From: Chitiniphilus eburneus
GTDB taxonomy: Bacteria > Pseudomonadota > Gammaproteobacteria > Burkholderiales > Chitinibacteraceae
DNA length: 59,518 bases
Reading direction: 5' to 3'
Assembly (NCBI RefSeq): GCF_005048205.1
Contig: NZ_SUMF01000021.1
Location: 1-59,518, forward strand
Shown one piece after another: positions 35,601 to 43,801 of the stretch (position 1 is the stretch's first letter; each line of letters begins with the position of its first letter). The position numbers and the translations under genes were made by a program. Under the pieces are notes generated by a model that was given only the letters and a program-made list of their open reading frames with translations, searched no databases and had not been told where the DNA came from.

Positions 35601-35716
35601 CGGGCCGCTGACCAAACCCGATGCAACGATGCTGGCAAGGCACATGGACGAAGATGTTCGTGCCACGCCTCGAAGGGCGATGCGCCGTTCCCAGCAGGGT
35701 TTAGTCAGCGGCCCGG
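35601..35716 (+). promoter_or_regulatory. Long leader hairpin between SAH riboswitch and ahcY
   Basis: CGGGCCGCTGAC-C-AAACCC (35601-35619) pairs with GGGTTT-A-GTCAGCGGCCCG (35698-35716), 19 positions with one mismatch, enclosing a ~78-base loop. It lies in the untranslated leader of ahcY, downstream of the riboswitch and ~90 bases before the start codon. It could be an extra regulatory hairpin, an sRNA or a repeat insertion. Confidence 0.6.
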
Positions 35717-35806
35717 AAACCCGTGCCGGGCACGGGGCGCACAGGTGAGCAGCGTCGAACTCCGACCGCGCGAGCGCCCTTCCCGGCCACACCAGGAGCA
35801 CACACT

Positions 35807-37207
35807 GTGGCCGAATTCAAAGACTTCCAGGTCGCCGACCTGTCCCTTGCCGCCTGGGGCCGCAAGGAACTGAACATTGCCGAAACCGAAATGCCGGGCC
35901 TGATGGCCGTGCGCGAGGAATACGCCGGACGCCAGCCGCTGAAGGGCGCGCGCATCGCCGGCAGTCTGCACATGACCATCCAGACCGGCGTATTGATCGA
36001 AACGCTGGTGGCTCTGGGTGCCGAAGTGCGCTGGGCCTCGTGCAATATCTTCTCCACCCAGGATCACGCCGCGGCCGCCATCGCCGCCGCCAACATTCCC
36101 GTGTTCGCCTACAAGGGCGAATCGCTGGAGGAATACTGGCAGTTCACCCACCGTATCTTCGAGTGGGGCGCCGACCAGTACGCCAACATGATCCTGGACG
36201 ACGGCGGCGACGCCACCTTGCTGCTGCATCTGGGCGCGCGCGCTGAGCAGGATATTTCCGTGGTGGGCAACCCCACCAACGAAGAAGAAACCGTGCTCTA
36301 TGCCGCGATCAAGGCGCAACTGGCCAAGGATGCCAAGTGGTATTCCACGCGCCTGGCCCGGATCATCGGCGTAACCGAGGAAACCACCACCGGCGTGCAT
36401 CGCCTGTACCAGATGCACGAACAGGGCAAGCTGGCCTTCCCCGCGATCAACGTCAACGACTCGGTCACCAAATCCAAGTTCGACAACCTGTACGGTTGCC
36501 GCGAAAGCCTGGTGGACGGCATCAAGCGCGCCACCGACGTGATGATCGCCGGCAAGATCGCTGTGGTGCTGGGCTACGGCGACGTGGGCAAGGGCTGCGC
36601 GCAAAGCCTGCGCGGCCTGGGCGCCACGGTATGGGTCACCGAGATCGACCCGATCTGCGCCTTGCAGGCGGCCATGGAAGGCTACCGCGTGGTGACAATG
36701 GACGACGTGGCCAGTCAGGGCGACATCTTCGTCACCACCACCGGCAACGTCTCGGTGATCACGCACGATCACATGAAGGCCATGCGCCACAACGCCATCG
36801 TCTGCAACATCGGGCACTTCGACAGCGAAATCGAAGTGGCCAGCCTGCGCCAGTACAACTGGGACAACATCAAGCCGCAGGTGGACCACATCGAATTCAC
36901 CGACGGCAAGCGCATCATCCTGCTGGCCGAAGGACGGTTGGTGAATCTGGGCTGCGGCACTGGCCACCCCAGCTTCGTGATGTCGAACTCGTTCGCCAAC
37001 CAGACGCTGGCGCAGATCGAACTGTTCACCAAGCAGGGCGAATACCCGGTAGGCGTGTACGTGCTGCCGAAACAACTGGACGAAATGGTGGCACGCCTGC
37101 ACCTGAAGAAGATCGGTGCCAAACTGACCACGCTGACCGACCAGCAGGCCGCCTACATCGGCGTGCCGAAGGATGGGCCTTTCAAGCCCGCTCACTATCG
37201 GTATTGA
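35807..37207 (+). CDS. ahcY: Adenosylhomocysteinase (SAH hydrolase)
   Basis: The 466-residue enzyme hydrolyses S-adenosylhomocysteine to adenosine and homocysteine, relieving inhibition of methyltransferases. The NAD-binding '[20 protein letters not shown]', '[20 protein letters not shown]' and the C-terminal 'PFKPAHYRY' are diagnostic. It starts with GTG at 35807, set by AGGAG 8 bases upstream and by homology at '[14 protein letters not shown]'; the frame is open further upstream. Expression is controlled by the SAH riboswitch in its leader. Directly repeated family-B elements follow the stop. Confidence 0.96.
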   Translation: MAEFKDFQVADLSLAAWGRKELNIAETEMPGLMAVREEYAGRQPLKGARIAGSLHMTIQTGVLIETLVALGAEVRWASCNIFSTQDHAAAAIAAANIPVFAYKGESLEEYWQFTHRIFEWGADQYANMILDDGGDATLLLHLGARAEQDISVVGNPTNEEETVLYAAIKAQLAKDAKWYSTRLARIIGVTEETTTGVHRLYQMHEQGKLAFPAINVNDSVTKSKFDNLYGCRESLVDGIKRATDVMIAGKIAVVLGYGDVGKGCAQSLRGLGATVWVTEIDPICALQAAMEGYRVVTMDDVASQGDIFVTTTGNVSVITHDHMKAMRHNAIVCNIGHFDSEIEVASLRQYNWDNIKPQVDHIEFTDGKRIILLAEGRLVNLGCGTGHPSFVMSNSFANQTLAQIELFTKQGEYPVGVYVLPKQLDEMVARLHLKKIGAKLTTLTDQQAAYIGVPKDGPFKPAHYRY

Positions 37208-37226
37208 GCGGTTGGGTTTGTAGGGC

Positions 37227-37556
37227 GCCGGCTTTGGGCTGGCGCCCGGCGAAGCCGGGCTGAGGCTGAAGCACGTGGCACATCCCCGCTCAATCCGATA
37301 GGTACTTGATCCAACCCACTCCCCCCGCCCTCGCCGCCGCGAGGGGGCCGCGCCTTGAGGCGCGACGGGGACGCTGGTGTGGTCCGAGTTGGCTGGGTGC
37401 CGGCTTTGGGCTGGCGCCCGGCAGAGCCGGGCTGGGGCTGAAGCACGTGGTACATCCCCGCTCAATCCGATAGGTACTTGATCCAACCCACTCCCCCGCC
37501 CTCGCCGCCGCGAGGGGGCCGCGCCTTGAGGCGCGAGGGGGGGCGCTGGCATGGTT
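37227..37556 (-). repeat. Repeat family B, two tandem copies (172-bp period)
   Basis: GCCGGCTTTGGGCTGGCGCC recurs at 37227 and 37399, and the following sequence (GAAGCACGTGG, CATCCCCGCTCAATCCGATA, GGTACTTGATCCAACCCACT, CGCGAGGGGGCCGCGCCTTGAGGCGCGA in order) repeats with few changes. Read on the minus strand these match the family-B copies at 23788-23914 and 27134-27262. They fill most of the 497-base gap between ahcY and the ASCH gene; no gene is called there. Confidence 0.85.
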
Positions 37557-37704
37557 CAGGTCAGTTGGATTGGGTAGGTGCGCTTGGTCTGGCGCTGGAT
37601 GGAGCCAAGCTGAGCATTGAACCAATGAGTCCCAATGGGATACCCGTAGTCCTTCGGCCGACAACCAAAAAGAGCGCCCCCACATGGGAGACGCTTCTTT
37701 TTTC

Positions 37705-38178
37705 CTAGCTGGCTGGTGGGTAAACGACTTCGAAGTCTTCGAACAGCACCAGGCTTTCCGGGGTGAAGGGGTAGCCTTTGGCTGCGCCTTCGCGGCCAAA
37801 GAAGGTCTGGTGGTTGTTCACCCAGCTCTCCAGGCAATCGTCCTCGCCTTCGCGCTGGCACAGGTCGAAGGTCATGTCGCAAAAGCGCAGCGGGGTGACC
37901 GCAGTGGTTTCGATCACGCAGGCGGGGTTGCCATCGAAATCGGTGAGCAAGGTCAGGCTGCCAACCTGGGGCGGCGCTTCACCGCTGGTTTCGTACTCCG
38001 CCAGGCACGAGGTGGTCGCACGCTTCTTGCCCGACAGTACCAGCGCCATCAGTTCCGCGATCAACTCGCGGGTGTCGCCGATCACATCGCAGCCATAAAA
38101 AGGGGTATCCAGCGGGCGGCCGGTGTCGCGCAGGAAGGCCTGCCAATAAGTCCGTTGGCTTGGGGTCATGGAGTCCAT
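37705..38178 (-). CDS. ASCH domain protein
   Basis: The 157-residue protein has the ASCH-type pattern 'LALVLSGKKRATTSCL'-like 'ALVLSGKKRATTSC' near residue 45, 'GSLTLLTDFDGNPACVIETT' and 'LRFCDMTFDLCQREGEDD'. ASCH domains form PUA-like barrels that bind RNA or modified nucleotides; relatives include amidohydrolases of N4-acetylcytidine (YqfB). The ATG at 38178 is followed in frame by another at 38169; either could be used. It lies just downstream of the RNA-repair operon on the same strand but beyond that operon's terminator. Confidence 0.85.
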   Translation of the reverse strand: MDSMTPSQRTYWQAFLRDTGRPLDTPFYGCDVIGDTRELIAELMALVLSGKKRATTSCLAEYETSGEAPPQVGSLTLLTDFDGNPACVIETTAVTPLRFCDMTFDLCQREGEDDCLESWVNNHQTFFGREGAAKGYPFTPESLVLFEDFEVVYPPAS

Positions 38179-38345
38179 GTCGCTTCGTTTTGTCCTTGTA
38201 TTTGCAATGCAGCAAATTCTCCTCTTGGATTGATGTATTCATAACCACCACATCCATGCCGATCTTGCGGACTTTCATGCGCAGAACGACAAGCACATGC
38301 CGACCTCCCACGAACAGAGCAGCAAGCCTCGCTGCCTTGCATGGC

Positions 38346-38377
38346 AAAAGGGCCTGGTGTCATCACGCCAGGCCCTT
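38346..38377 (-). terminator. Terminator of the rtc operon
   Basis: AAGGGCCTGG (minus) pairs with CCAGGCCCTT around a 10-base loop and is followed by TTTTGCC. It begins about 50 bases after the rtcA stop. Confidence 0.85.
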
Positions 38378-38428
38378 GTTGCTGTGATCTGTCACTGCCA
38401 CGCCGCAGCGCCCACACTCCAATCAGCA

Positions 38429-39469
38429 CTACCCCTGGCTCACGCCAATCCGCGCCATGCCGCTATCGTCCGTGTCGATCTCGATCCGCACCGGCAGAAA
38501 ACGCTCGACCACAGCTTTGTTGGTGTGCAGGTGCGACGATGCGCTGCTGGCGGTGAATGTGCCGCCCCGGGCCAGCGCCATCGGCAGCAACAGTTGATCC
38601 GCCAGGTGCTCGCCCACCGCCGCCTTGCTCGCCAGATAGTGCAACGCTTCGCGAGCGGCGTGGTCGGCCACTGCTTCGGCACTGGTGCCACGTTCACCGA
38701 AGGCGGTGATCAGTTCAGTCACCTCGGCATGCGCAATTTCGATCAGCAAGGCATTGCCGGGGCCTTCCTGCAAAGGCAGGACGCGTGCTTCGCCGGTAAT
38801 GCCTTCCAGCCGCGCATTCAGCCGTGCCAGTTCGCGATGGGCCACCCCCACCGGCACGCCCGCCACCAGCGCTTGCGCGTGCAGGTGCAGCCGGTCGCCG
38901 CGCGTGCTCAGGTCGAGCGGGCGCAGTCCGTCACACGGCTGTACGCTGGCGCTGACTTCGCCGCCGCCCGCGGGGTAGAAACCGTGGCGCAGCAATGCCA
39001 GCTGCTGCCGTACCCCCATGCGCGCCAGCAGCGGTTGCCAGGCACGGATCAGGAAATCCACCGGGGGAGCGGCTTTGTTATGGGTACCGCCACTCACAGC
39101 CACCGTGCTCGGCGTGTCGGCAAACCACAGCGCCGGCAGCACGGTTTGCAGCACCAGCGTGCAACTGCCGGCGCTGCCGATCGTAAAGCGGTAGTCGCCG
39201 CCACGGATGACGCCCGGTTCAAAGCTCAGGCATTGCGAGCCCAGCGCCGCGCCCTGCACGGTGGCGCCACAGATGGTGGCGGCGGCCTGGACCGCCGTCA
39301 GATGCTGGCGCAGCAAACCGGGTTTGCCGCGTCCGGCACGGATGCGTTCGATGCGAAACGGACGACCGGTGATCATCGACAAGGTAAGCGCACTACGCAG
39401 CACCTGACCGCCGCCCTCGCCCTGCGCACCATCGAGTTCGATCCAGTTTCTTGTTTTGGTCTGATTCAT
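38429..39469 (-). CDS. rtcA: RNA 3'-terminal phosphate cyclase
   Basis: RtcA converts RNA 3'-phosphate ends to 2',3'-cyclic phosphates with ATP. The 346-residue protein has 'LDGAQGEGGGQVLRSALTLS', 'GRGKPGLLRQHLTAV', 'GSAGSCTLVLQTVLPAL' and 'SSHLHTNKAVVERFLPV', the latter with the catalytic His region. The ATG at 39469 is the homologous start; the frame is open far upstream only because a 270-bp repeat element lies there. It is the last gene of the slipin-to-rtcA operon and is followed by a terminator. Its product supplies the RNA ends recognised by RtcB and, in enterobacteria, by the RtcR CARF domain. Confidence 0.95.
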   Translation of the reverse strand: MNQTKTRNWIELDGAQGEGGGQVLRSALTLSMITGRPFRIERIRAGRGKPGLLRQHLTAVQAAATICGATVQGAALGSQCLSFEPGVIRGGDYRFTIGSAGSCTLVLQTVLPALWFADTPSTVAVSGGTHNKAAPPVDFLIRAWQPLLARMGVRQQLALLRHGFYPAGGGEVSASVQPCDGLRPLDLSTRGDRLHLHAQALVAGVPVGVAHRELARLNARLEGITGEARVLPLQEGPGNALLIEIAHAEVTELITAFGERGTSAEAVADHAAREALHYLASKAAVGEHLADQLLLPMALARGGTFTASSASSHLHTNKAVVERFLPVRIEIDTDDSGMARIGVSQG

Positions 39470-39510
39470 TTTTTTGTTCTTTGTAATTTGCCCTGGGGGT
39501 GCCGGCACCA

Positions 39511-39780
39511 CTAGGGTGAATCGACCTTCAAACGTGGGTGCGAAGGAGGAAGGCCGGATGCAGGGCAAGGCGTGCCAAGCGAAGTGGGGTGATCCCCACG
39601 AGCGAGGCACAACGCAGCCATGCGCCCGGCCTTCTTCCTTCCCTTCGGGTTGGTCCGTGGGTCGGTGTCTGCTTTGTCGCACGGCTTGCAGAGAGGAAGG
39701 CTCTCTGCGGCGCCGCGCTTCGTGCAGCCATCCGGCCCACGGACCAACGCATCCCATGTTTGAAGGTCGATTCACCCTAG
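39511..39780. mobile_element. MITE-like element with 23-bp perfect terminal inverted repeats
   Basis: CTAGGGTGAATCGACCTTCAAAC (arms split: CTAGGGTGAATC-GACCTTCAAAC, 39511-39533) is repeated inverted at 39758-39780, and weaker pairing continues ~14 bases inward (AAACGTGGG/CCCATGTTT). The outer edge can be read as TA target duplications (39512-39513, 39778-39779). The 270-bp interior has GGCCGG/CCGGCC-rich pairs and only short frames with no transposase similarity. It separates rtcA from rlaP inside one operon and provides the rlaP stop codon. Confidence 0.75.
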
Positions 39781-40571
39781 GGCGCAGTCACCATGTCGAA
39801 CAGCAGCCGATCCAGCGCTGCGTCGTCCCCTTCGGGTCTGTTGAAATCCTGCGGCGCCTGTTCCGTCGCCAGTTCACGTTCGATAAAGGCATGGATCAGT
39901 GGAAAGCGTGGGCCATGTTCGGCCTCGCCGGCCGCCATCTTGATCGCCAGCAGGCGGTTGATTTCCTCGCACAGCGCGACCTCTCCAACCATGGCTTCGA
40001 CCAGTTCGGCAAAGCGCATCGGCGGCCTGCCGCGCCCAGCATCGATCCAGCGCGCGGCCAACAGCGGACGCAATACGTAGAGGTACTTCTTCAACCGCAC
40101 CGTGTCGCCCTGGAGATAACCGCGAAAGTTCTTCCTGGCCATCATCAGGTAATGCCAGCGCCCCTTGCGCTCGGAAAAGAAGCCCTCCGACAACGCGCGT
40201 AGCCGCGCCACAGCCGCGTCGTCCTGGCGATAGATCACCGGCGAATCCAGCCATTCCAGCAATGTTGGGTTGGAACGGCGCAGCAGTTGCAACGCCTTGC
40301 GTAACTCCCAGCCCGCGACATCGAGTTCGTCGCTGATCGGTACTTCGATCACATCGCGCTGCGGCTCCACCCGCAGGTACCAGTCGAGCCGGTGCACGTA
40401 GAGAAAGCGCACGTCGTAATCGCTATCGGGCGAGGCAAAGCCCCAGCCCCGACTGCCCGATTCGCAAGCGAACAACACCCGCACGTCGTGCCGCGTTTCG
40501 ATGGCGGCCAGTTCGGCCATGACCCGTTCGCGTACGGCGGGGTCGATGGGATGGGCGCTGAGGATGTCCAT
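39777..40571 (-). CDS. RlaP-type nucleotidyltransferase (YcgL family)
   Basis: The 264-residue protein has the minimal polymerase-beta fold signature 'LFACESGSRGWGFASPDSDY' followed by 'DVRFLYVHRLDWYL' (GS-x10-D-x-D metal motif), then 'LQLLRRSNPTLLEWLDSPVI' and 'ARKNFRGYLQGDTVRLKKYL', as in RlaP (RNA ligase-associated, Pol-beta). These proteins sit in RNA-repair operons and are proposed to add nucleotides to, or modify, RNA ends. AAGGAAG precedes the ATG. The stop TAG (39779-39777) is formed by the edge of the terminal-inverted-repeat element, so the original C-terminus may have been altered. Confidence 0.88.
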   Translation of the reverse strand: MDILSAHPIDPAVRERVMAELAAIETRHDVRVLFACESGSRGWGFASPDSDYDVRFLYVHRLDWYLRVEPQRDVIEVPISDELDVAGWELRKALQLLRRSNPTLLEWLDSPVIYRQDDAAVARLRALSEGFFSERKGRWHYLMMARKNFRGYLQGDTVRLKKYLYVLRPLLAARWIDAGRGRPPMRFAELVEAMVGEVALCEEINRLLAIKMAAGEAEHGPRFPLIHAFIERELATEQAPQDFNRPEGDDAALDRLLFDMVTAP

Positions 40572-40620
40572 GGGTTCTACTTCCTTTTTTTTATGGCACC
40601 GACCGCACAGGTGGTCGGGC

Positions 40621-41835
40621 CTATCCCTTCACACACACCACCTGGCGCAGCGTATGCACGATTTCCACCAGTTCGGATTGGGCGGTCATCACGGCATCGA
40701 TGTCCTTGTAGGCCATCGGGATTTCGTCGATCACGTCGGCATCCTTGCGGCATTCCACGTGCGCGGTGGCCTGGATCTGGTCATCCACGGTAAAGCGCTT
40801 CTTGGCCTGGGTCCGGCTCATGGTACGACCGGCGCCGTGGCTGCATGAGCAGAACGCTTCCTCGTTGCCGAGGCCGCGCACGATGAAGCTCTTGGCGCCC
40901 ATCGAACCGGGGATGATGCCCAATTGGCCCTTCTGCGCCGAGACCGCGCCCTTACGCGTAACCAGCACCTCGTGGCCGAAGTGCGTTTCCTTCTGCACGT
41001 AGTTGTGGTGGCAGTTCACCGCTTCCACGTCGGCCGCGAACGGCTTGGTGATCACGCGGCGCGCGGCGGCGATGACGTTCTGCATCATCACCGCGCGGTT
41101 ACGGCGCGCAAAATCCTGCGCCCAGCCCACGGCTTCCACGTAGTCGTCGAAGTGCTGGCTGCCTTCGGTGAAGTACGCCAGGTCACGGTGCGGCAGGTTG
41201 GCGATGTGCTGGCGCATATCGGCCTGGGCCAGTTCGATGAACAGGTTGCCGATGGCGTTCCCCACCCCGCGCGATCCGGAATGCAGCATGAACCAGACGC
41301 GGTTTTCTTCGTCCAGGCACACTTCGATGAAGTGGTTACCGGTTCCCAGCGTTCCCAGGTGCTTGTGGTTGTTGGTGTTCTTCAGCTTGGGATACTTGTC
41401 GGTGATGGCCTTGAAACCGATGGCCAGTTCGCCCCACATGGCATCCACGGTCTCGGGCGGCGTATCCCAAGACCCTTTATCGCGCTTGCCGGGAGTACGG
41501 CCGTGCGGCACGGCGGCTTCGATGGCGCTGCGCAGCCCAGCCAGGTTATCCGGCAGGTCCGACGCGGTCAGCGTGGTGCGGGCGGCCATCATGCCGCAGC
41601 CGATATCCACGCCCACCGCCGCGGGGATGATGGCGCCCAGCGTGGGAATCACGCTACCGATGGTCGAACCCTTACCCAGGTGCACATCCGGCATCACGGC
41701 CAGGTGCTTGTAGATGAAGGGCATGCGCGCGGTGTTCATCAGTTGCGCGCGTGCTTCGTCTTCCACCGGCACGCCTTGCGTCCACATCTTGATCGGGGCG
41801 CCGTGCTCGACGGCGAGGGTATCGTACTTGTTCAT
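40621..41835 (-). CDS. rtcB: RNA-splicing ligase RtcB
   Basis: The 404-residue enzyme joins 2',3'-cyclic or 3'-phosphate RNA ends to 5'-OH ends using GTP and Mn2+. Metal and guanylate sites are visible: 'VDIGCGM' (Cys about residue 80), 'GTLGTGNHFIEV', 'HSGSRGVGN', 'NCHHNY' and 'SCSHGAGRTMSRTQA', whose His is guanylylated in the family. AGGAAC precedes the ATG. It lies 24 bases after the zinc-ribbon gene and 49 before rlaP. Length matches the E. coli-type (408 aa) subgroup found with RtcR and RtcA. Confidence 0.97.
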   Translation of the reverse strand: MNKYDTLAVEHGAPIKMWTQGVPVEDEARAQLMNTARMPFIYKHLAVMPDVHLGKGSTIGSVIPTLGAIIPAAVGVDIGCGMMAARTTLTASDLPDNLAGLRSAIEAAVPHGRTPGKRDKGSWDTPPETVDAMWGELAIGFKAITDKYPKLKNTNNHKHLGTLGTGNHFIEVCLDEENRVWFMLHSGSRGVGNAIGNLFIELAQADMRQHIANLPHRDLAYFTEGSQHFDDYVEAVGWAQDFARRNRAVMMQNVIAAARRVITKPFAADVEAVNCHHNYVQKETHFGHEVLVTRKGAVSAQKGQLGIIPGSMGAKSFIVRGLGNEEAFCSCSHGAGRTMSRTQAKKRFTVDDQIQATAHVECRKDADVIDEIPMAYKDIDAVMTAQSELVEIVHTLRQVVCVKG

Positions 41836-41859
41836 GTTCCTGGTTCTCTCTATTGCTTG

Positions 41860-42222
41860 CTATTGCTTGGTCGATCCGGCCAGGGCGCGGCGGCGCTGCT
41901 GTCGGCAGCCCAGGCAGCGCACGGCGCTCGAATACACATAACCCTTGGCGGTTTCGTACCACCACTGTTGCTGTGCGGCCGTCCACACCTGGTGGGCGCC
42001 ACAATCACGGCAGGTGAATGCCAGGTCTACGTAGTAACCGCGCATCACGAAGCTCGGTACGCCATAGCTGTTGCTGTAGGGCGCCAGATGCGCCGCATCG
42101 ACCGTGACCGCGCCTTTGGGGCGGGGCGGGGGCGGCGCAATACGCGCCATCGCCATCTGATCCCGTACGAGTTTGCGTCGCACCATGATGGCGGCGCGTT
42201 TTTGTTTTCCGCTTTGCATCAT
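41860..42222 (-). CDS. Zinc-ribbon protein (zf-trcl type) in rtc operon
   Basis: The 120-residue protein has a basic N-terminus and a C-terminal treble zinc ribbon: 'FTCRDCGAHQVWTAAQQQWW' and later 'RCLGCRQQRRRAL' give a CxxC...CxxC metal site. It resembles the 'probable zinc-ribbon domain' family (PF13451) and would bind nucleic acid or a protein. It lies between the slipin gene (42 bases upstream) and rtcB (24 bases downstream), so it is likely an accessory RNA-repair factor. Of two adjacent ATGs the first (42222) is used here. Confidence 0.8.
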   Translation of the reverse strand: MMQSGKQKRAAIMVRRKLVRDQMAMARIAPPPPRPKGAVTVDAAHLAPYSNSYGVPSFVMRGYYVDLAFTCRDCGAHQVWTAAQQQWWYETAKGYVYSSAVRCLGCRQQRRRALAGSTKQ

Positions 42223-42264
42223 GCTTTCCTTCCGCGCCCGGCGGAGCCGTTCCGCCGGGCATCG

Positions 42265-43404
42265 CTATACCTTCAGTTTCACCAGCCCGTTCAACAGCTG
42301 GTCCAGGCCACCGAACACCGAAATCCGGTCGATGCGTTCAGCCAGGCGCTCCAGCGTTTCCAGCTCCTTGAGCCGTAACGCGGTGGGGTTGTCCTCCATC
42401 ACCCTGGCGGTATTCAGCAGCGAGCGTGTGGCACCGGTTTCCTCGCGGCGGCGAATCACGTTGGCCTGCGCCGCCTTTTCGGCCTCCACCACCTGCGCCA
42501 GCAGCGCTTTCATCTCGCCGGGCAGGACAATGTCCTTCACCCCCAGGCTGACCACCCGTACGCCGAAGCCGGTCAGTCGGGTGGCAACGTGCAGCCCCAC
42601 CACGTCGTCGATCACCTGCTTGTTTTCCAGCAGCTCATCGAGCGTGCGGGTACCCACGGCGGCGCGCAGTCCGAATTGCAGTTCGCGGTAGACATGCTCC
42701 AGCGGCTTGGGCAAGCGCGAGAACGCCAGCGCCACATCGTCGAACAACCAGTTGGCCGCCAGGTTGATCCGCAGGCTGACCTTGTCGCGGGTGAGGATTT
42801 CCTGGCCGGTGATTTCCATCGCCTGCAACCGGGTATCCACCAGATCGACCGCCACGTCGCGGTTGAAGCGCCAGTATGCATAGCGTCCCGGCTGCAACAG
42901 CGCCACGCGCTGACCGTTCACCCGCAGCACGCCCACCTGTCCGTCCGGCACCAGTACGTTCAGCACTGCGCCCAGACCGACGATGGCCTTGCCGCGCAAT
43001 GCCGGTTGCGCGATCCGCGCCAACAGGTCAGACGGCACCGCCCAGTCCTGCAGCAGATCGATGCGCTCGAAGCGTTGTGGCATCGCCGCCCCCCAGTACA
43101 TCCGGCGCGAGCCGGGCGGCACGATCTCGACCAGCGTGTCGTTCTCGAAGCGCAGGCCGGCTTCGTTGTCGCCCAGATCGAACATGTCAAAGTGTTCAGC
43201 CACCACGGCCGGTTCGTACTGGCGCAGGTATTCGGCCAACGGGTGTTCGAACAGCGCTTCGGTCAGCGGATAGGTGCAGGCGCTGAAGCGTTGGCGCAGC
43301 CCGGTGCGCAGATAAGTACCGGGGTTCAGCACAGCGACGAAGTCGCCATCACGCAGTAGCAGCGCACGTTCGTTCTTACGAACCAGGAATCGTTGCAGCA
43401 TCAT
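42265..43404 (-). CDS. Slipin (SPFH/band-7 protein) in rtc operon
   Basis: The 379-residue protein has an N-terminal region (residues 1-150) with a fold-like repeat of the SPFH start, then the band-7 core: 'DGQVGVLRVNGQRVALLQPG', 'LVDTRLQAMEITGQEILTRD', 'FGLRAAVGTRTLDELLENKQ' and 'FGVRVVSLGVKDIVLPGEMK', and a coiled-coil 'AQVVEAEKAAQANVIRRREE'. No membrane segment is evident. Slipins recur in RtcR-controlled RNA-repair operons and may scaffold complexes. AAGGAAAAAG precedes the ATG. It is the first protein gene after the sigma-54 promoter, ~480 bases downstream of the predicted start of transcription. Confidence 0.9.
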   Translation of the reverse strand: MMLQRFLVRKNERALLLRDGDFVAVLNPGTYLRTGLRQRFSACTYPLTEALFEHPLAEYLRQYEPAVVAEHFDMFDLGDNEAGLRFENDTLVEIVPPGSRRMYWGAAMPQRFERIDLLQDWAVPSDLLARIAQPALRGKAIVGLGAVLNVLVPDGQVGVLRVNGQRVALLQPGRYAYWRFNRDVAVDLVDTRLQAMEITGQEILTRDKVSLRINLAANWLFDDVALAFSRLPKPLEHVYRELQFGLRAAVGTRTLDELLENKQVIDDVVGLHVATRLTGFGVRVVSLGVKDIVLPGEMKALLAQVVEAEKAAQANVIRRREETGATRSLLNTARVMEDNPTALRLKELETLERLAERIDRISVFGGLDQLLNGLVKLKV

Positions 43405-43659
43405 TTTTCTTTTTCCTTTTTTCAGTAGCGCCGTTGGCGCCGCAAAAGCCGGCGGGCGCTGGTCTGGCCGGACCGTCGCATGACCAACCGGGGGCCGCTC
43501 GCAATGTGCCGGCCTGTCACGCGGACACCGCTACCGCCAGTGTCGCGCTCAGCGCGGGGCGCTTTGCGAGGGGCTGCCGGGGGGCGATGCGCCAGCCGGG
43601 CCAGACCAGCGGCGGTGTCGCCACCGCGCCGGGTACTTCGTTTACAAGACACCGGAGAA
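43405..43659 (-). other. Structured leader between tRNA-like array and slipin gene
   Basis: No gene is seen. GCTGGTCTGGCC (43458-43469) and GGCCAGACCAGC (43599-43610) are exact inverted repeats spanning most of the segment, and CGGTGTC / GACACCG pairs occur at several points. The RNA made from the sigma-54 promoter would carry this region as untranslated leader. Confidence 0.55.
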
Positions 43660-43732
43660 GGTGTTTCGGGCGGGAGTCGAACCCGCGACACACGGCTTTT
43701 GGCCGTTGCTCTACCCATTGAGCTTCCGAAGG
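43660..43732 (-). ncRNA. tRNA-like RNA with 5-nt anticodon loop
   Basis: Read on the minus strand, the 73 nt fit tRNA numbering: acceptor strand with 5 pairs (TTCGG/CCGAA), D-arm GCTC-AATGGGTA-GAGC with the conserved GG, T-arm GCGGG-TTCGACT-CCCGC with a consensus T-loop, and a 3' ACC. The anticodon arm is ACGGC-CAAAA-GCCGT: five perfect pairs but only five loop bases, without U33; position 8 is A. It therefore should not decode and is called a tRNA mimic or relic rather than a tRNA. It lies in the leader of the rtc operon. Confidence 0.7.
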
Positions 43733-43733
43733 A

Positions 43734-43773
43734 GCGACGTCGGGAATCGAACCCGACTGGACACCAGCGTCGC
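43734..43773 (-). ncRNA. Miniature tRNA-like element (acceptor + T-arm)
   Basis: GCGACG at the 5' side pairs with CGTCGC at the 3' side. Between them are a small hairpin CTGG-TGT-CCAG and a perfect T-arm TCGGG-TTCGATT-CCCGA with consensus T-loop. TCC follows. It directly abuts the 73-nt element. The 5' neighbour GCCGCAACGA (43784-43793) repeats at the start of the next unit upstream. Confidence 0.6.
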
Positions 43774-43801
43774 GCTGACTGTGCTTCGTTGCGGCGGTAC
43801 A

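Noticed and set aside
37227..37556. CRISPR array
   Set aside because: Only two units with a 172-bp period and no spacers; the repeat belongs to a dispersed intergenic family. No CRISPR or cas gene is seen anywhere in the window.
39511..39775. Frames inside the terminal-inverted-repeat element
   Set aside because: Short, overlapping, on both strands, no transposase motif; two of them merely read through into rtcA.
43660..43732. Calling the tRNA-like element an ordinary tRNA gene
   Set aside because: The anticodon loop has five bases and lacks U33, the acceptor end is mispaired, and position 8 is not U.
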